DNA of 32,696 nucleotides from Bacteroidota bacterium (GCA_020628015.1 JAHDFT010000002.1:1-32696), one strand, 5' to 3'; numbered from the stretch's first letter, positions 25,568 through 32,680 are shown. Numbers and translations: made by a program. Notes: generated from the sequence alone by a model not told the origin.

Positions 25568-26917
25568 ATGAAAAAGTTCATAACAACTTTACAGAATATC
25601 TGGAAAATTGATGATTTACGCCAAAAAATTTTAATTACTTTAGGACTGATTCTTATATACAGAATTGGTTCCTTTATTGTAATTCCTGGTGTAGATCCTT
25701 ATAAATTAAGTGCATTAGCTTCTTCAGCTAATAGAGGTATTCTAGGTATTCTTGATATGTTTGTGGGAGGTTCGTTTACACGAGCTTCTATATTTGCGCT
25801 AGGGATTATGCCTTATATCTCAGCTTCGATTGCTATGCAATTACTGACCTTGGCTGTTCCCTACTTCCAAAAGTTGCAAAAAGAAGGTGAAAGTGGTAGA
25901 AAAAAGATTACACAGATGACCCGCTATTTAACTATTGCGGTTACTGCTCTACAATCCATAGGATACATTACATACTTACGATCTATTGCCGGAGAAGCCA
26001 TTGTTGTTGAAAGTGCCTTCTTGTTTAGCCTTTCAACGGTCATTGTCCTTACGGGTGGAACTGTTTTCTGTATGTGGTTAGGTGAAAAAATGACGGATAA
26101 AGGTATTGGTAACGGTATTTCTATTCTGATTACAGTCGGAATTATTGCTACTTTACCCTTCGCCTTTGTTGCAGAACTTACCTCTAAATGGAATGATGTA
26201 ACAAGTGGTGGGCCTGTTATGTTCTTACTAGAAATGGTCTTCCTTGTAGTCATTGTATTCCTCTGTATTTTGTTGGTACAGGGTGTACGAAGAATACCTG
26301 TTCAATATGCAAAAAGAATTGTAGGGAATCGTCAATATGGAGGTACTAGAAATTATATCCCACTAAAAGTGAATGCATCAGGAGTAATGCCTATCATCTT
26401 TGCACAGGCTTTGATGTTTATTCCTTCCTTTGTTGCACAGTTATTTCCTGATTCTGCCTTGATGCAAAGTATGCAGTCAGGAGCATTCTACACTTCTTGG
26501 TGGTATAATGGAGCATTATTTTTATTGGTAGTACTCTTTACCTATTTCTATACAGCTTTGATCATCAATCCTACTCAAATGGCAGATGATATGAAGCGAA
26601 ATGGTGGATTCATTCCAGGCGTTAAGCCAGGAAGAAAGACAGCAGAATTTATTGATAATGTATTATCAAGAATTACTTTACCTGGTTCAATCTTCTTAGG
26701 GTTAGTTGCTATTTTGCCTGCTTTTGCGATGCTTGCTGGAGTTAATACTCAATTTGCTACATTCTATGGAGGAACATCTCTATTGATTTTGGTAGCAGTA
26801 ATGTTAGATACTTTAAGTCAAATTGATACGCATTTACAAATGCGTCATTATGATGGCTTGATGAAGGGAGGAGCAAGAATTAAAGGACGAGGGCAAGCAG
26901 TTGGGGCAAGTGTATAA
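25568..26917 (+). CDS. secY: SecY, preprotein translocase channel subunit
   Basis: Central pore of the Sec translocon in the inner membrane, exporting signal-peptide proteins (including the T9SS cargo in this window) and inserting membrane proteins. It has 449 aa (E. coli 443) with about ten hydrophobic helices. Family segments include LGIMPYISASIAMQLL (plug/TM2 region), GGTVFCMWLGEKMTDKGIGNGIS, the cytosolic loop VQYAKR with NYIPLKVNASGVMPIIFA, and NPTQMADDMKRNGGFIPGVKPG near the C-terminus. I start at ATG 25568 (MKKFITTLQNIWKI); the upstream GTG at 25544 adds eight atypical residues. No adk gene follows. Confidence 0.97.
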   Translation: MKKFITTLQNIWKIDDLRQKILITLGLILIYRIGSFIVIPGVDPYKLSALASSANRGILGILDMFVGGSFTRASIFALGIMPYISASIAMQLLTLAVPYFQKLQKEGESGRKKITQMTRYLTIAVTALQSIGYITYLRSIAGEAIVVESAFLFSLSTVIVLTGGTVFCMWLGEKMTDKGIGNGISILITVGIIATLPFAFVAELTSKWNDVTSGGPVMFLLEMVFLVVIVFLCILLVQGVRRIPVQYAKRIVGNRQYGGTRNYIPLKVNASGVMPIIFAQALMFIPSFVAQLFPDSALMQSMQSGAFYTSWWYNGALFLLVVLFTYFYTALIINPTQMADDMKRNGGFIPGVKPGRKTAEFIDNVLSRITLPGSIFLGLVAILPAFAMLAGVNTQFATFYGGTSLLILVAVMLDTLSQIDTHLQMRHYDGLMKGGARIKGRGQAVGASV

Positions 26918-26947
26918 TAAATAGACACTAATCTAATAATTAAAATA

Positions 26948-26981
26948 GTTAGCTTGATCTTAGATCTAAGATCAACTTAAT
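26948..26981 (+). other. 22-bp perfect palindrome after secY
   Basis: Positions 26954-26975 are a perfect palindrome centred on AGATCT (arms TTGATCTTAGA / TCTAAGATCAA), extended by five more pairs (two G-U) beyond one C/C mismatch. It starts 31 nt after secY. As RNA it is a 9-bp stem on a GATC loop; as DNA it could be a dimeric protein site. Confidence 0.55.
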
Positions 26982-27091
26982 CTGATATTAATTTGTTTTA
27001 TTAAAAAAATACTGTGGAAACACACAATCACTAAAAATTATTTTATAAGATTATTAGGGATAGTAAAACAAAATAAAAGTAAATTAGAAAG

Positions 27092-27184
27092 GAGTTTTCT
27101 AGGTAAAGAAATAGTAATCTATGATTAGTTTTATAGATGTGCTTTGTTTCTCTTACTTAGAAAACTCTCTCTTTATATAAGAGA
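27092..27184 (+). other. stacked hairpins in the map leader
   Basis: Arms 27092-27106 and 27153-27167 pair over 15 positions with one G-U. Immediately adjacent, TCTCTT (27168-27173) pairs with AAGAGA (27179-27184) on a 5-nt loop. A T6 run follows at about 27190. The arrangement could form an attenuator, ending 41 nt before the TTG start of map. The rest of the 308-nt secY-map spacer is A/T-rich with no convincing promoter. Confidence 0.55.
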
Positions 27185-27225
27185 CATTATTTTTTGTAAT
27201 TATTTACCTCTAAAAAGATAAAAAT

Positions 27226-28044
27226 TTGAGGTCAACGAAGAAAAATATATTCTACAAAACGGATGAAGAGGTTGCTTTAATGCGACATAGTAACTTATTA
27301 GTGAGTAAGGCGCACGCTACTGTGGTGCCTTATATTCGACCAGGAGTAAAAACCATTCGTTTAGATCAAATTGCAGAAGAATTCATAAGAGATAATGACG
27401 CAGTACCAGGCTTTAAGGGATATGGAGGTTTCCCTTATACTTTGTGTATCTCAGTCAATGAGGCTGTTGTACACGGTATGCCTAGTGATTATGAACTTAA
27501 AGAAGGTGATATTATATCAATTGATTGTGGAGTATTAGCGAATGAGTTTTATGGAGATTCTGCTTACACTTATTGTGTAGGTGAAATAGCTCCTGAAACC
27601 AAGAAACTATTGGAGGTTACTAAAGAGGCTTTATATTTAGGTATTGAACAAGCTGTTGTAGGAAAGCGATTAGAAGATATTAGTTTTGCAGTACAACAAC
27701 ATTGTGAGCGTAAGCATGGCTATGGTGTTGTTAGAGAGCTTGTAGGACACGGAGTAGGCAGACAATTACACGAAGGTCCAGAAGTGCCTAATTTCGGTAA
27801 GAGAGGGCGAGGAGTGAAATTACTAGATGGCTTAGTTTTGGCTATTGAGCCGATGATTAATCTTGGCACCAGAAATGTCAACAAACTTTCTGATGGCTGG
27901 ACGATTATTACCGCAGATAAACAGCCTTCTGCACATTTTGAGCATAGTGTGGTAGTAAGAAAAGGAAAGGCAGATATCCTTTCTACCTTTGAGTTTACAG
28001 AGGCTGCTATAAAAAATAATAAAGAATTAACCTCAATTGCTTAA
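27226..28044 (+). CDS. map: Methionine aminopeptidase type I
   Basis: Removes the initiator Met from nascent proteins once deformylated. It has 272 aa (E. coli 264). The metal ligands are complete: D100 and D111 (SIDCGV, YGDSAY), H175 (GHGVG), E208 (AIEPM) and E239 (FEHSV), with H83 (VHGMP) and H182 also conserved. No ATG is available at the right place. The reading frame is closed by TAA at 27211 and the first Met codon inside (27277) would remove the conserved YKTDEEVALM segment, so TTG 27226 is the best start. A non-ATG start on such a gene suggests reduced initiation or control by the structured leader. Confidence 0.93.
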   Translation: MRSTKKNIFYKTDEEVALMRHSNLLVSKAHATVVPYIRPGVKTIRLDQIAEEFIRDNDAVPGFKGYGGFPYTLCISVNEAVVHGMPSDYELKEGDIISIDCGVLANEFYGDSAYTYCVGEIAPETKKLLEVTKEALYLGIEQAVVGKRLEDISFAVQQHCERKHGYGVVRELVGHGVGRQLHEGPEVPNFGKRGRGVKLLDGLVLAIEPMINLGTRNVNKLSDGWTIITADKQPSAHFEHSVVVRKGKADILSTFEFTEAAIKNNKELTSIA

Positions 28045-28071
28045 ATTTTAAGAAAAAATTACGATATTTGC
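28037..28071 (+). promoter_or_regulatory. candidate infA promoter
   Basis: TTG (28037-28039), a 23-nt gap, then GATATTTGC (28063-28071) followed by AGTCGTTTTAAACG. The -7 first base deviates (GA for TA), but the TTTGCA then CG then T-rich continuation matches the rpsL sites. The TTG lies in the last codons of map. Confidence 0.45.
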
Positions 28072-28145
28072 AGTCGTTTTAAACGAATGGCGGCTTGTAT
28101 TTGTTACAATATTCTATTCTATTTTATTGACCACTAAAAAATTAT

Positions 28146-28364
28146 ATGGCCAAGCAAGATTTAATCAAACAAGACGGATTAGTCACAGAATCTTTGGGTA
28201 ACGCCAAATTTAGAGTCCAACTAGAAAATGGACACGAAATTATTAGCCACATTGCTGGAAAAATGAGAATGAATTATATACGAATTCTTCCAGGCGATAG
28301 GGTCGCAGTAGAAATGTCTCCTTATGACTTATCTAAGGGACGAATAACGTACAGATACAAGTAA
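28146..28364 (+). CDS. infA: Translation initiation factor IF-1
   Basis: Single OB-fold factor that occupies the 30S A site during initiation and aids IF-2/IF-3, 72 aa, identical in length to E. coli IF-1. Segments [57 protein letters not shown] and the end TYRYK are canonical. It has its own promoter candidate and is followed by a 288-nt spacer, so it may be transcribed as a near-single unit. Confidence 0.97.
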   Translation: MAKQDLIKQDGLVTESLGNAKFRVQLENGHEIISHIAGKMRMNYIRILPGDRVAVEMSPYDLSKGRITYRYK

Positions 28365-28388
28365 AAAAGTGCCATAAAACGATATAGG

Positions 28389-28446
28389 TACTACTTTACT
28401 ATTACAAATTTTGACTTCAGTAAATGTAGTAATAATATAATTTTTG
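28389..28446 (+). promoter_or_regulatory. inverted repeat and promoter candidate for rpmJ-rpsM
   Basis: TACTACTTTA (28389-28398) pairs with TAAA-t-GTAGTA (28421-28431), 10 bp around one bulge, 25 nt after infA. TTG (28411-28413, in TTTTGAC) lies in its loop and the -7-like TATAATTTTTGCAC follows. So the repeat surrounds a putative -33 element: it may end infA transcripts as RNA or act as an operator at the next promoter. Confidence 0.45.
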
Positions 28447-28530
28447 CACTAAAAGGTAAAAGTAATAAGGATCAATCATAAATAAAATAAGACACCAGAA
28501 TTATTCTGTTTTAGAGACCATCCTGAATTA

Positions 28531-28652
28531 ACTTTTCCATTTATTGATAAGAAAAGTATAGTTGTCTATATTCTCATATAAATAATTATATTTCTCGCCA
28601 CCTTTTGAAGGTAATATGATTTTTTATTGCCTAAGGATAAAACCATTTTATC
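28531..28652 (+). other. rpmJ leader hairpins
   Basis: ACTTTTC/GAAAAGT (28531-28537 with 28551-28557, 7 bp), ACCTT/AAGGT (28600-28612, 5 bp on a TTG loop) and GATAAAA/TTTTATC (28636-28642 with 28646-28652, perfect 7 bp on CCA). The last stem ends on the base before the rpmJ ATG, so its folding would directly occlude the initiation region. Confidence 0.45.
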
Positions 28653-28769
28653 ATGAAAGTTAGAGCTTCTATTAAGAAAAGGAGTAGCGATTGTAAAATT
28701 GTGAAAAGGAAGGGAAAGTTGTATGTAATTAATAAGAAGAATCCTAAGTTTAAACAAAGACAAGGATAA
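28653..28769 (+). CDS. rpmJ: 50S ribosomal protein bL36, zinc-free form
   Basis: Smallest 50S protein, 38 aa, read directly from ATG 28653: [20 protein letters not shown], then [18 protein letters not shown]. The length and KVRASIKK...NPKFKQRQG frame are canonical. The zinc form carries C11, C14, C27 and H33; here only C14 survives, so this is the C-minus paralogue type. rpsM starts two bases after its stop, implying coupling. A hairpin directly abuts the start codon. Confidence 0.95.
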   Translation: MKVRASIKKRSSDCKIVKRKGKLYVINKKNPKFKQRQG

Positions 28770-28771
28770 TT

Positions 28772-29149
28772 ATGGCACGTATTGCAGGAGTTGATTTACC
28801 AAAAAACAAGCCTTGCTTTATTGCATTGACTTATATCTATGGTATTGGTCGCACTAGAGCAAAGGAAATATTGGATAAAGGAGAGATTGATCATCACACT
28901 AAGGTTCGAGACCTAGATGATCATCAAATTACTAAGATCAGAACGATTATTGGTGATGAATATACTGTGGAAGGAGAGTTGAGAAGTGAAGTCCATCTAA
29001 ATATTAAGCGTTTAATGGATATTGGTTGTTATAGAGGAATCCGACACAGAAAAGGTCTACCTTTAAGAGGACAGCGTACACGTACAAATGCTCGTTCAAG
29101 AAAAGGTAAACGTAAAACAGTTGCAGGTAAGAAGAAAGCAACTAAGTAA
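28772..29149 (+). CDS. rpsM: 30S ribosomal protein uS13
   Basis: 30S head protein contacting P-site tRNA and forming intersubunit bridges B1a/B1b, 125 aa (E. coli 118). The N-terminus [12 protein letters not shown], the helix-two-turn-helix segment [14 protein letters not shown] and the C-terminal [25 protein letters not shown] with a lysine-rich tail are typical. It is coupled to rpmJ, then separated from rpsK by 221 nt containing a 17-bp hairpin. Confidence 0.97.
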   Translation: MARIAGVDLPKNKPCFIALTYIYGIGRTRAKEILDKGEIDHHTKVRDLDDHQITKIRTIIGDEYTVEGELRSEVHLNIKRLMDIGCYRGIRHRKGLPLRGQRTRTNARSRKGKRKTVAGKKKATK

Positions 29150-29172
29150 GCTTAAAATCCATTTGGTTGCTT

Positions 29173-29210
29173 AATAATTATTTATTTATGATTATAAATA
29201 AATAATTATT
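29173..29210 (+). other. 17-bp perfect stem-loop in the rpsM-rpsK spacer
   Basis: Arms 29173-29189 and 29194-29210 are perfectly complementary over 17 bp (A/T only) on a GATT loop, 24 nt after the rpsM stop. No T-run follows. This is the longest uninterrupted stem seen in the cluster. Confidence 0.6.
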
Positions 29211-29283
29211 CAAAGGTCTACTTTCTATTCAAATATCAAAATAATTTGGTCTTGACAGAACTAGATACTTTATATCAACCAAG

Positions 29284-29314
29284 AATAAGTAGCCTTATAA
29301 AAAGATTACTTATT
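29284..29314 (+). other. second stem-loop in the rpsM-rpsK spacer
   Basis: AATAAGTA (29284-29291) and TACTTATT (29307-29314) form a perfect 8-bp stem with a 15-nt loop, 57 nt before rpsK. Confidence 0.4.
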
Positions 29315-29370
29315 ACTCGAATTAATTAGAATTTTGTAATCGCTATTTTGAGCAAAACGATATTAGTTAT

Positions 29371-29763
29371 ATGGCTAAGTCAAGAAGAAAGATTGTAAAA
29401 AAACGGGTTGTTAAAGTTGAAGCAGAAGGACGTGCATACATTCGTGCCAGCTTCAATAATATTATCATAACCTTCACTAATGCTACTGGACAAACTATCT
29501 CTTGGGCATCAGCAGGGAAGGCAGGATTTAGAGGTTCTAAAAAGAACACACCTTATGCTGCCCAAATAGCTGCCCAGGATGCTGCTTCTGTAGCTGCTGA
29601 TGCAGGATTAAAAAGAGTTGAAGTTTATGTGAAAGGACCTGGTTCTGGAAGAGAAGCTGCAATTCGTACAATCAATAATAGTGGTATTGAAGTGACAATT
29701 ATTCGGGATGTAACTCCATTGCCACATAATGGATGTAGACCACCTAAAAGAAGAAGAGTATAA
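29371..29763 (+). CDS. rpsK: 30S ribosomal protein uS11
   Basis: 30S platform protein near the E site and mRNA exit, 130 aa (E. coli 129). Recognisable segments are [54 protein letters not shown] and the terminal [12 protein letters not shown]. The asparagine in the conserved end is intact. The 298-nt spacer to rpsD holds one short stem; a TTTGCAGACAC there resembles the promoter continuation but its -7 (AAacTTTG) is poor. Confidence 0.97.
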   Translation: MAKSRRKIVKKRVVKVEAEGRAYIRASFNNIIITFTNATGQTISWASAGKAGFRGSKKNTPYAAQIAAQDAASVAADAGLKRVEVYVKGPGSGREAAIRTINNSGIEVTIIRDVTPLPHNGCRPPKRRRV

Positions 29764-29785
29764 AGAGTCGCTAAACGAATTGATA

Positions 29786-29811
29786 AGTACCTATTATCTA
29801 TTATGGGTATT
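29786..29811 (+). other. stem-loop after rpsK
   Basis: AGTACCTAT (29786-29794) pairs with ATGGGTATT (29803-29811), 9 bp with two G-U wobbles and an 8-nt loop, 23 nt after the stop. T-rich sequence follows (GACTTTTTGTGACTGTTTTTC), so partial termination is plausible. The remainder of this 298-nt spacer shows no other strong feature. Confidence 0.4.
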
Positions 29812-30061
29812 TGACTTTTTGTGACTGTTTTTCTTTTATAAGTAAAGAGTGTATGTGTTTCCATTAGAAAAGCATACAAACTTTGCAGACACAACAATAA
29901 TAAATATAGAAGTTGACTTATTTATTGTAAAGACAAATAAAATTGTTGATTTCGCTTCTATTTAAACAATATGAGATAAAATCATGAAATCCGTTTTGTT
30001 TGTATTGTTGATGTATTTGGTAATAAAATAAGATCATACATAAATAATTTCTTGATTTCCT

Positions 30062-30667
30062 ATGGCACGATACACAGGACCTACAACAAGAATTGCTAGA
30101 AAATTTGGTGAAGCTATCTTTGGATATGATAAGCATTTCGAAAAGCGAAAGTATCCACCAGGACAGCATGGACCATCTAAAAGACGTAAGCAAAGTACAG
30201 AATATAGTACTCAGTTGATGGAAAAGCAAAAGGTGAAATATACTTATGGTGTTTTAGAACGTCAGTTCCGTAACCTATTTAAAAAGGCAAGCCGAAAGCA
30301 AGGTATGACAGGAGAAAACCTGCTTAAATTGCTAGAAAGCCGTTTAGATAATGTCGTTTTTCGATTAGGACTTGCGCCAACTCGCCGAGCTGCTCGTCAA
30401 TTAGTTTCTCATAGACATATTACAGTCAATGGAAAGATTGTTAATGTTCCTTCGTGTCAGATAAAACCTGGTGATCGAATTAGCGTTAAGGAGAAATCAA
30501 GATCTATGGAGGCAATTACTACTTCACTCAATCAAAAAGGAAAGCAATTTTCTTGGTTAGATTGGAATGACGATGCTATGGAAGGCACATTTATTAATAT
30601 GCCAGATAGAGAAAGTATTCCAGAAAAGATTAACGAACAGTTAATTGTGGAATTATATTCTAAGTAA
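30062..30667 (+). CDS. rpsD: 30S ribosomal protein uS4, zinc-free form
   Basis: Primary 16S-binding protein at the 5' domain and accuracy determinant, 201 aa (E. coli 206). It has [39 protein letters not shown] and the S4 RNA-binding domain [38 protein letters not shown]. The N-terminal zinc cysteines of some S4 proteins are absent. In E. coli S4 represses the alpha operon by a pseudoknot before rpsM; here the structured candidates lie before rpmJ, rpsK and rpoA. Confidence 0.97.
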   Translation: MARYTGPTTRIARKFGEAIFGYDKHFEKRKYPPGQHGPSKRRKQSTEYSTQLMEKQKVKYTYGVLERQFRNLFKKASRKQGMTGENLLKLLESRLDNVVFRLGLAPTRRAARQLVSHRHITVNGKIVNVPSCQIKPGDRISVKEKSRSMEAITTSLNQKGKQFSWLDWNDDAMEGTFINMPDRESIPEKINEQLIVELYSK

Positions 30668-30671
30668 TAGG

Positions 30672-30787
30672 ATAGATGTTATTATACTGTTATTTAGAGC
30701 GATTTAAAAGACACATTCAACTAAATGCAGTAAGTCTTTGTTGTAATTAGACGATCATTTTATTACATGGAAATTCTTTTCATCTAT
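30672..30787 (+). other. closing stems in the rpsD-rpoA spacer
   Basis: ATAGATG (30672-30678) pairs with CATCTAT (30781-30787) across nearly the whole spacer; inside, ACTG-tt-ATTTAG (30686-30697) pairs with CTAAAT-g-CAGT (30721-30731). Nested, this folds most of the 140-nt spacer into one structure ending 20 nt before rpoA. Confidence 0.4.
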
Positions 30788-30807
30788 ATAACAATCTAAA
30801 ATACTTT

Positions 30808-31806
30808 ATGGGATTATTAGCATTTCAAAAACCAGATAAAATTGTTGCTCAGAAAACAACGGACTTTGAAGGTACCTTTGAATTCAAACCTTTAGAGCCT
30901 GGTTTCGGAGTAACCATTGGCAATGCACTTAGACGTGTTTTATTATCCTCTTTAGAAGGATATGCTATTATGAGTGTTAAAATTGCTGGTGTAGATCATG
31001 AATTTTCTACTATTACTGGTGTATTAGAAGATGTTACCGAGATTGTATTAGCATTAAAACAAGTTCGTTTTAAAAAAGTAGTCAAAGATGCTGATATTTC
31101 AACAGAAAAGATTTTTGTTTCTGTCAGTAATCAAACAGAATTCAAAGCAGGTGATATTGAAAAGCATACTGCAACTTTCAAAGTCACCAATCCAGACTTG
31201 GTAATCTGCCAAATGGAATCTTCCGTCAATTTAGATGTTGAATTGACAATTGGTAAAGGAAGAGGATATGTGCCAGCAGATGAAAATAAGCCAAAAGATT
31301 GGGTTCATGGGATGATTCCTATTGACGCAATTTATACACCAATTAGAAATGTGCGCTACCATGTTGAAAATACTAGGGTAGAGCAAAGAACCGATTATGA
31401 GAAATTAATTGTTGAAATCAAAACAGATGGTACAATCCATCCTGAAGATGCGATCAAAGAAGCTGCTAAGATTTTGATTCAACATCTAATGTTAATTTCT
31501 GATGAAAATATTACCTTCGATACTAAATCGGAAGATGATCACGATATAGTTGATGAACATATCCTACATATGCGAAAGCTACTTAAAACACCATTAGAAG
31601 ACCTTGACTTATCTGTGAGGGCTTACAATTGTTTGAAAGCTGCAAAAATCAATACATTATCAGAGTTAGTTACTTATGATACCAACTCATTGATTAAATT
31701 CCGAAACTTCGGAAAGAAATCATTAATGGAGATTGAGCATATGATTATCGAAAAAGGACTCTCTTTTGGTATGGATCTAAGCAAGTACAAACTAGATGAA
31801 GATTAA
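30808..31806 (+). CDS. rpoA: RNA polymerase alpha subunit
   Basis: Dimeric scaffold of RNA polymerase, 332 aa (E. coli 329). The N-terminal assembly domain includes [22 protein letters not shown] (30-51) and [11 protein letters not shown]. After an acidic linker (about 240-260) the C-terminal domain has [13 protein letters not shown], in which R271 corresponds to the E. coli R265 that reads UP elements. Then [13 protein letters not shown] and KGLSFGMDL follow. It is therefore competent to contact promoter DNA and activators. It lies between rpsD and rplQ, as in the classic alpha operon. Confidence 0.98.
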   Translation: MGLLAFQKPDKIVAQKTTDFEGTFEFKPLEPGFGVTIGNALRRVLLSSLEGYAIMSVKIAGVDHEFSTITGVLEDVTEIVLALKQVRFKKVVKDADISTEKIFVSVSNQTEFKAGDIEKHTATFKVTNPDLVICQMESSVNLDVELTIGKGRGYVPADENKPKDWVHGMIPIDAIYTPIRNVRYHVENTRVEQRTDYEKLIVEIKTDGTIHPEDAIKEAAKILIQHLMLISDENITFDTKSEDDHDIVDEHILHMRKLLKTPLEDLDLSVRAYNCLKAAKINTLSELVTYDTNSLIKFRNFGKKSLMEIEHMIIEKGLSFGMDLSKYKLDED

Positions 31807-31881
31807 TTGATCTTTATTGTACTTAATTAATACACATTAGAAGGAGAGAAAATAATAATCTTTCGAAGTAGTAATCACTAT

Positions 31882-31934
31882 TAATTCCGCAAATAATATT
31901 GATTTGATATTTAAAATAATTATTTGCGGAATTA
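31882..31934 (+). other. 16-bp stem-loop in the rpoA-rplQ spacer
   Basis: TAATTCCGCAAATAAT (31882-31897) is perfectly complementary to 31919-31934, with a 21-nt loop, between rpoA and rplQ. It contains a GC core (CCGC/GCGG), no T-run follows, and it ends 43 nt before rplQ. Confidence 0.6.
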
Positions 31935-31977
31935 TAATCCAACTTATCAAAAATAAAACAAAATAAATTGTAGAGCG

Positions 31978-32496
31978 ATGAGACATGGTAGAAAATTCAA
32001 CCATTTAGGAAGGAAATCAGAACATAGAAAAGCTTTATTAGCTAATATGGCAATTTCTCTGATTAAACATAAACGTATTACTACTACAGTACAGAAGGCC
32101 AAAGCTTTACGAAAATATGTAGAACCTCTCATTACAAAAGGTAAAGAAAATACGACGCACTCCAGAAGAATGGCATTCAAATTATTGCAGGACAAAGAGG
32201 CCATCAAAGAATTGTTTGGTGTAATTGCGGAAAAAGTAGGTGATAGACCAGGTGGGTATACCAGAATTCTTCGAACAGGCTTCCGTCAAGGTGATAATGC
32301 AGAAATGTGCTTCATTGAGCTTGTAGATTTTAATGAAAATATGTTGAAATCTAAATCTGAATCTAGTGGTAAAACTAGAAGAAGAAGAACTAGAAGAGGA
32401 AGAAAGAAAGGTGGGGAAGCTCAAAGTCAAGAAGGAGGAACAAATAATGATGCGTCTGAGAATACAGAAGCAACAGGTGACAATACTAATGACTAA
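31978..32496 (+). CDS. rplQ: 50S ribosomal protein bL17 with extended C-terminus
   Basis: 50S protein near the tunnel exit, 172 aa against 127 in E. coli. The conserved core (about 1-122) has [37 protein letters not shown] and [24 protein letters not shown]. The additional 50 residues form a basic stretch ([14 protein letters not shown], 133-146) followed by an Asn/Glu/Thr-rich low-complexity end. C-terminal extensions on L17 are common in Bacteroidota. It is the last gene of the superoperon. Confidence 0.96.
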   Translation: MRHGRKFNHLGRKSEHRKALLANMAISLIKHKRITTTVQKAKALRKYVEPLITKGKENTTHSRRMAFKLLQDKEAIKELFGVIAEKVGDRPGGYTRILRTGFRQGDNAEMCFIELVDFNENMLKSKSESSGKTRRRRTRRGRKKGGEAQSQEGGTNNDASENTEATGDNTND

Positions 32497-32630
32497 ATCA
32501 TTAGTGCCTAGTTATCTGGACAAATATTATCCCATAGAAATGTTTAGTAAAACTACTTGAATCTATCAAGTATTTTTACCGACATTGGTGATGTTTGTTA
32601 GTAATGCTTCCATAATTCAATAATTATATT

Positions 32631-32639
32631 TATCTTTGC
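32631..32639 (+). promoter_or_regulatory. -7-like site next to the final terminator
   Basis: TAtcTTTGC, the same heptanucleotide core as rpsL P2, lies 135 nt after rplQ. A start about 7 nt later would fall at the base of the terminator hairpin. No -33 TTG is seen at normal spacing. Confidence 0.4.
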
Positions 32640-32650
32640 ATTGAAAAATG

Positions 32651-32680
32651 AGAGGGGACAAAAGTGTCCCCTCTTTTTAT
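32651..32680 (+). terminator. strong intrinsic terminator after rplQ
   Basis: AGAGGGGACA (32651-32660) and TGTCCCCTCT (32665-32674) form a perfect 10-bp GC-rich stem on an AAAG loop, followed by TTTTATT. An A5 run precedes it at 32645-32649, so it may also work from the opposite strand. It is the only textbook terminator in the window. Confidence 0.9.

Noticed and set aside
29875-29892. TTTGCAGACAC in the rpsK-rpsD spacer as a promoter for rpsD
   Set aside because: The preceding bases (AAac) do not match TAnn and no TTG is placed correctly; noted only as a weak resemblance.
32366-32560. Small ORF overlapping the rplQ tail
   Set aside because: It is a frame-shifted reading of the Arg/Gly-rich low-complexity tail (Glu/Lys-rich by consequence) with no independent support.
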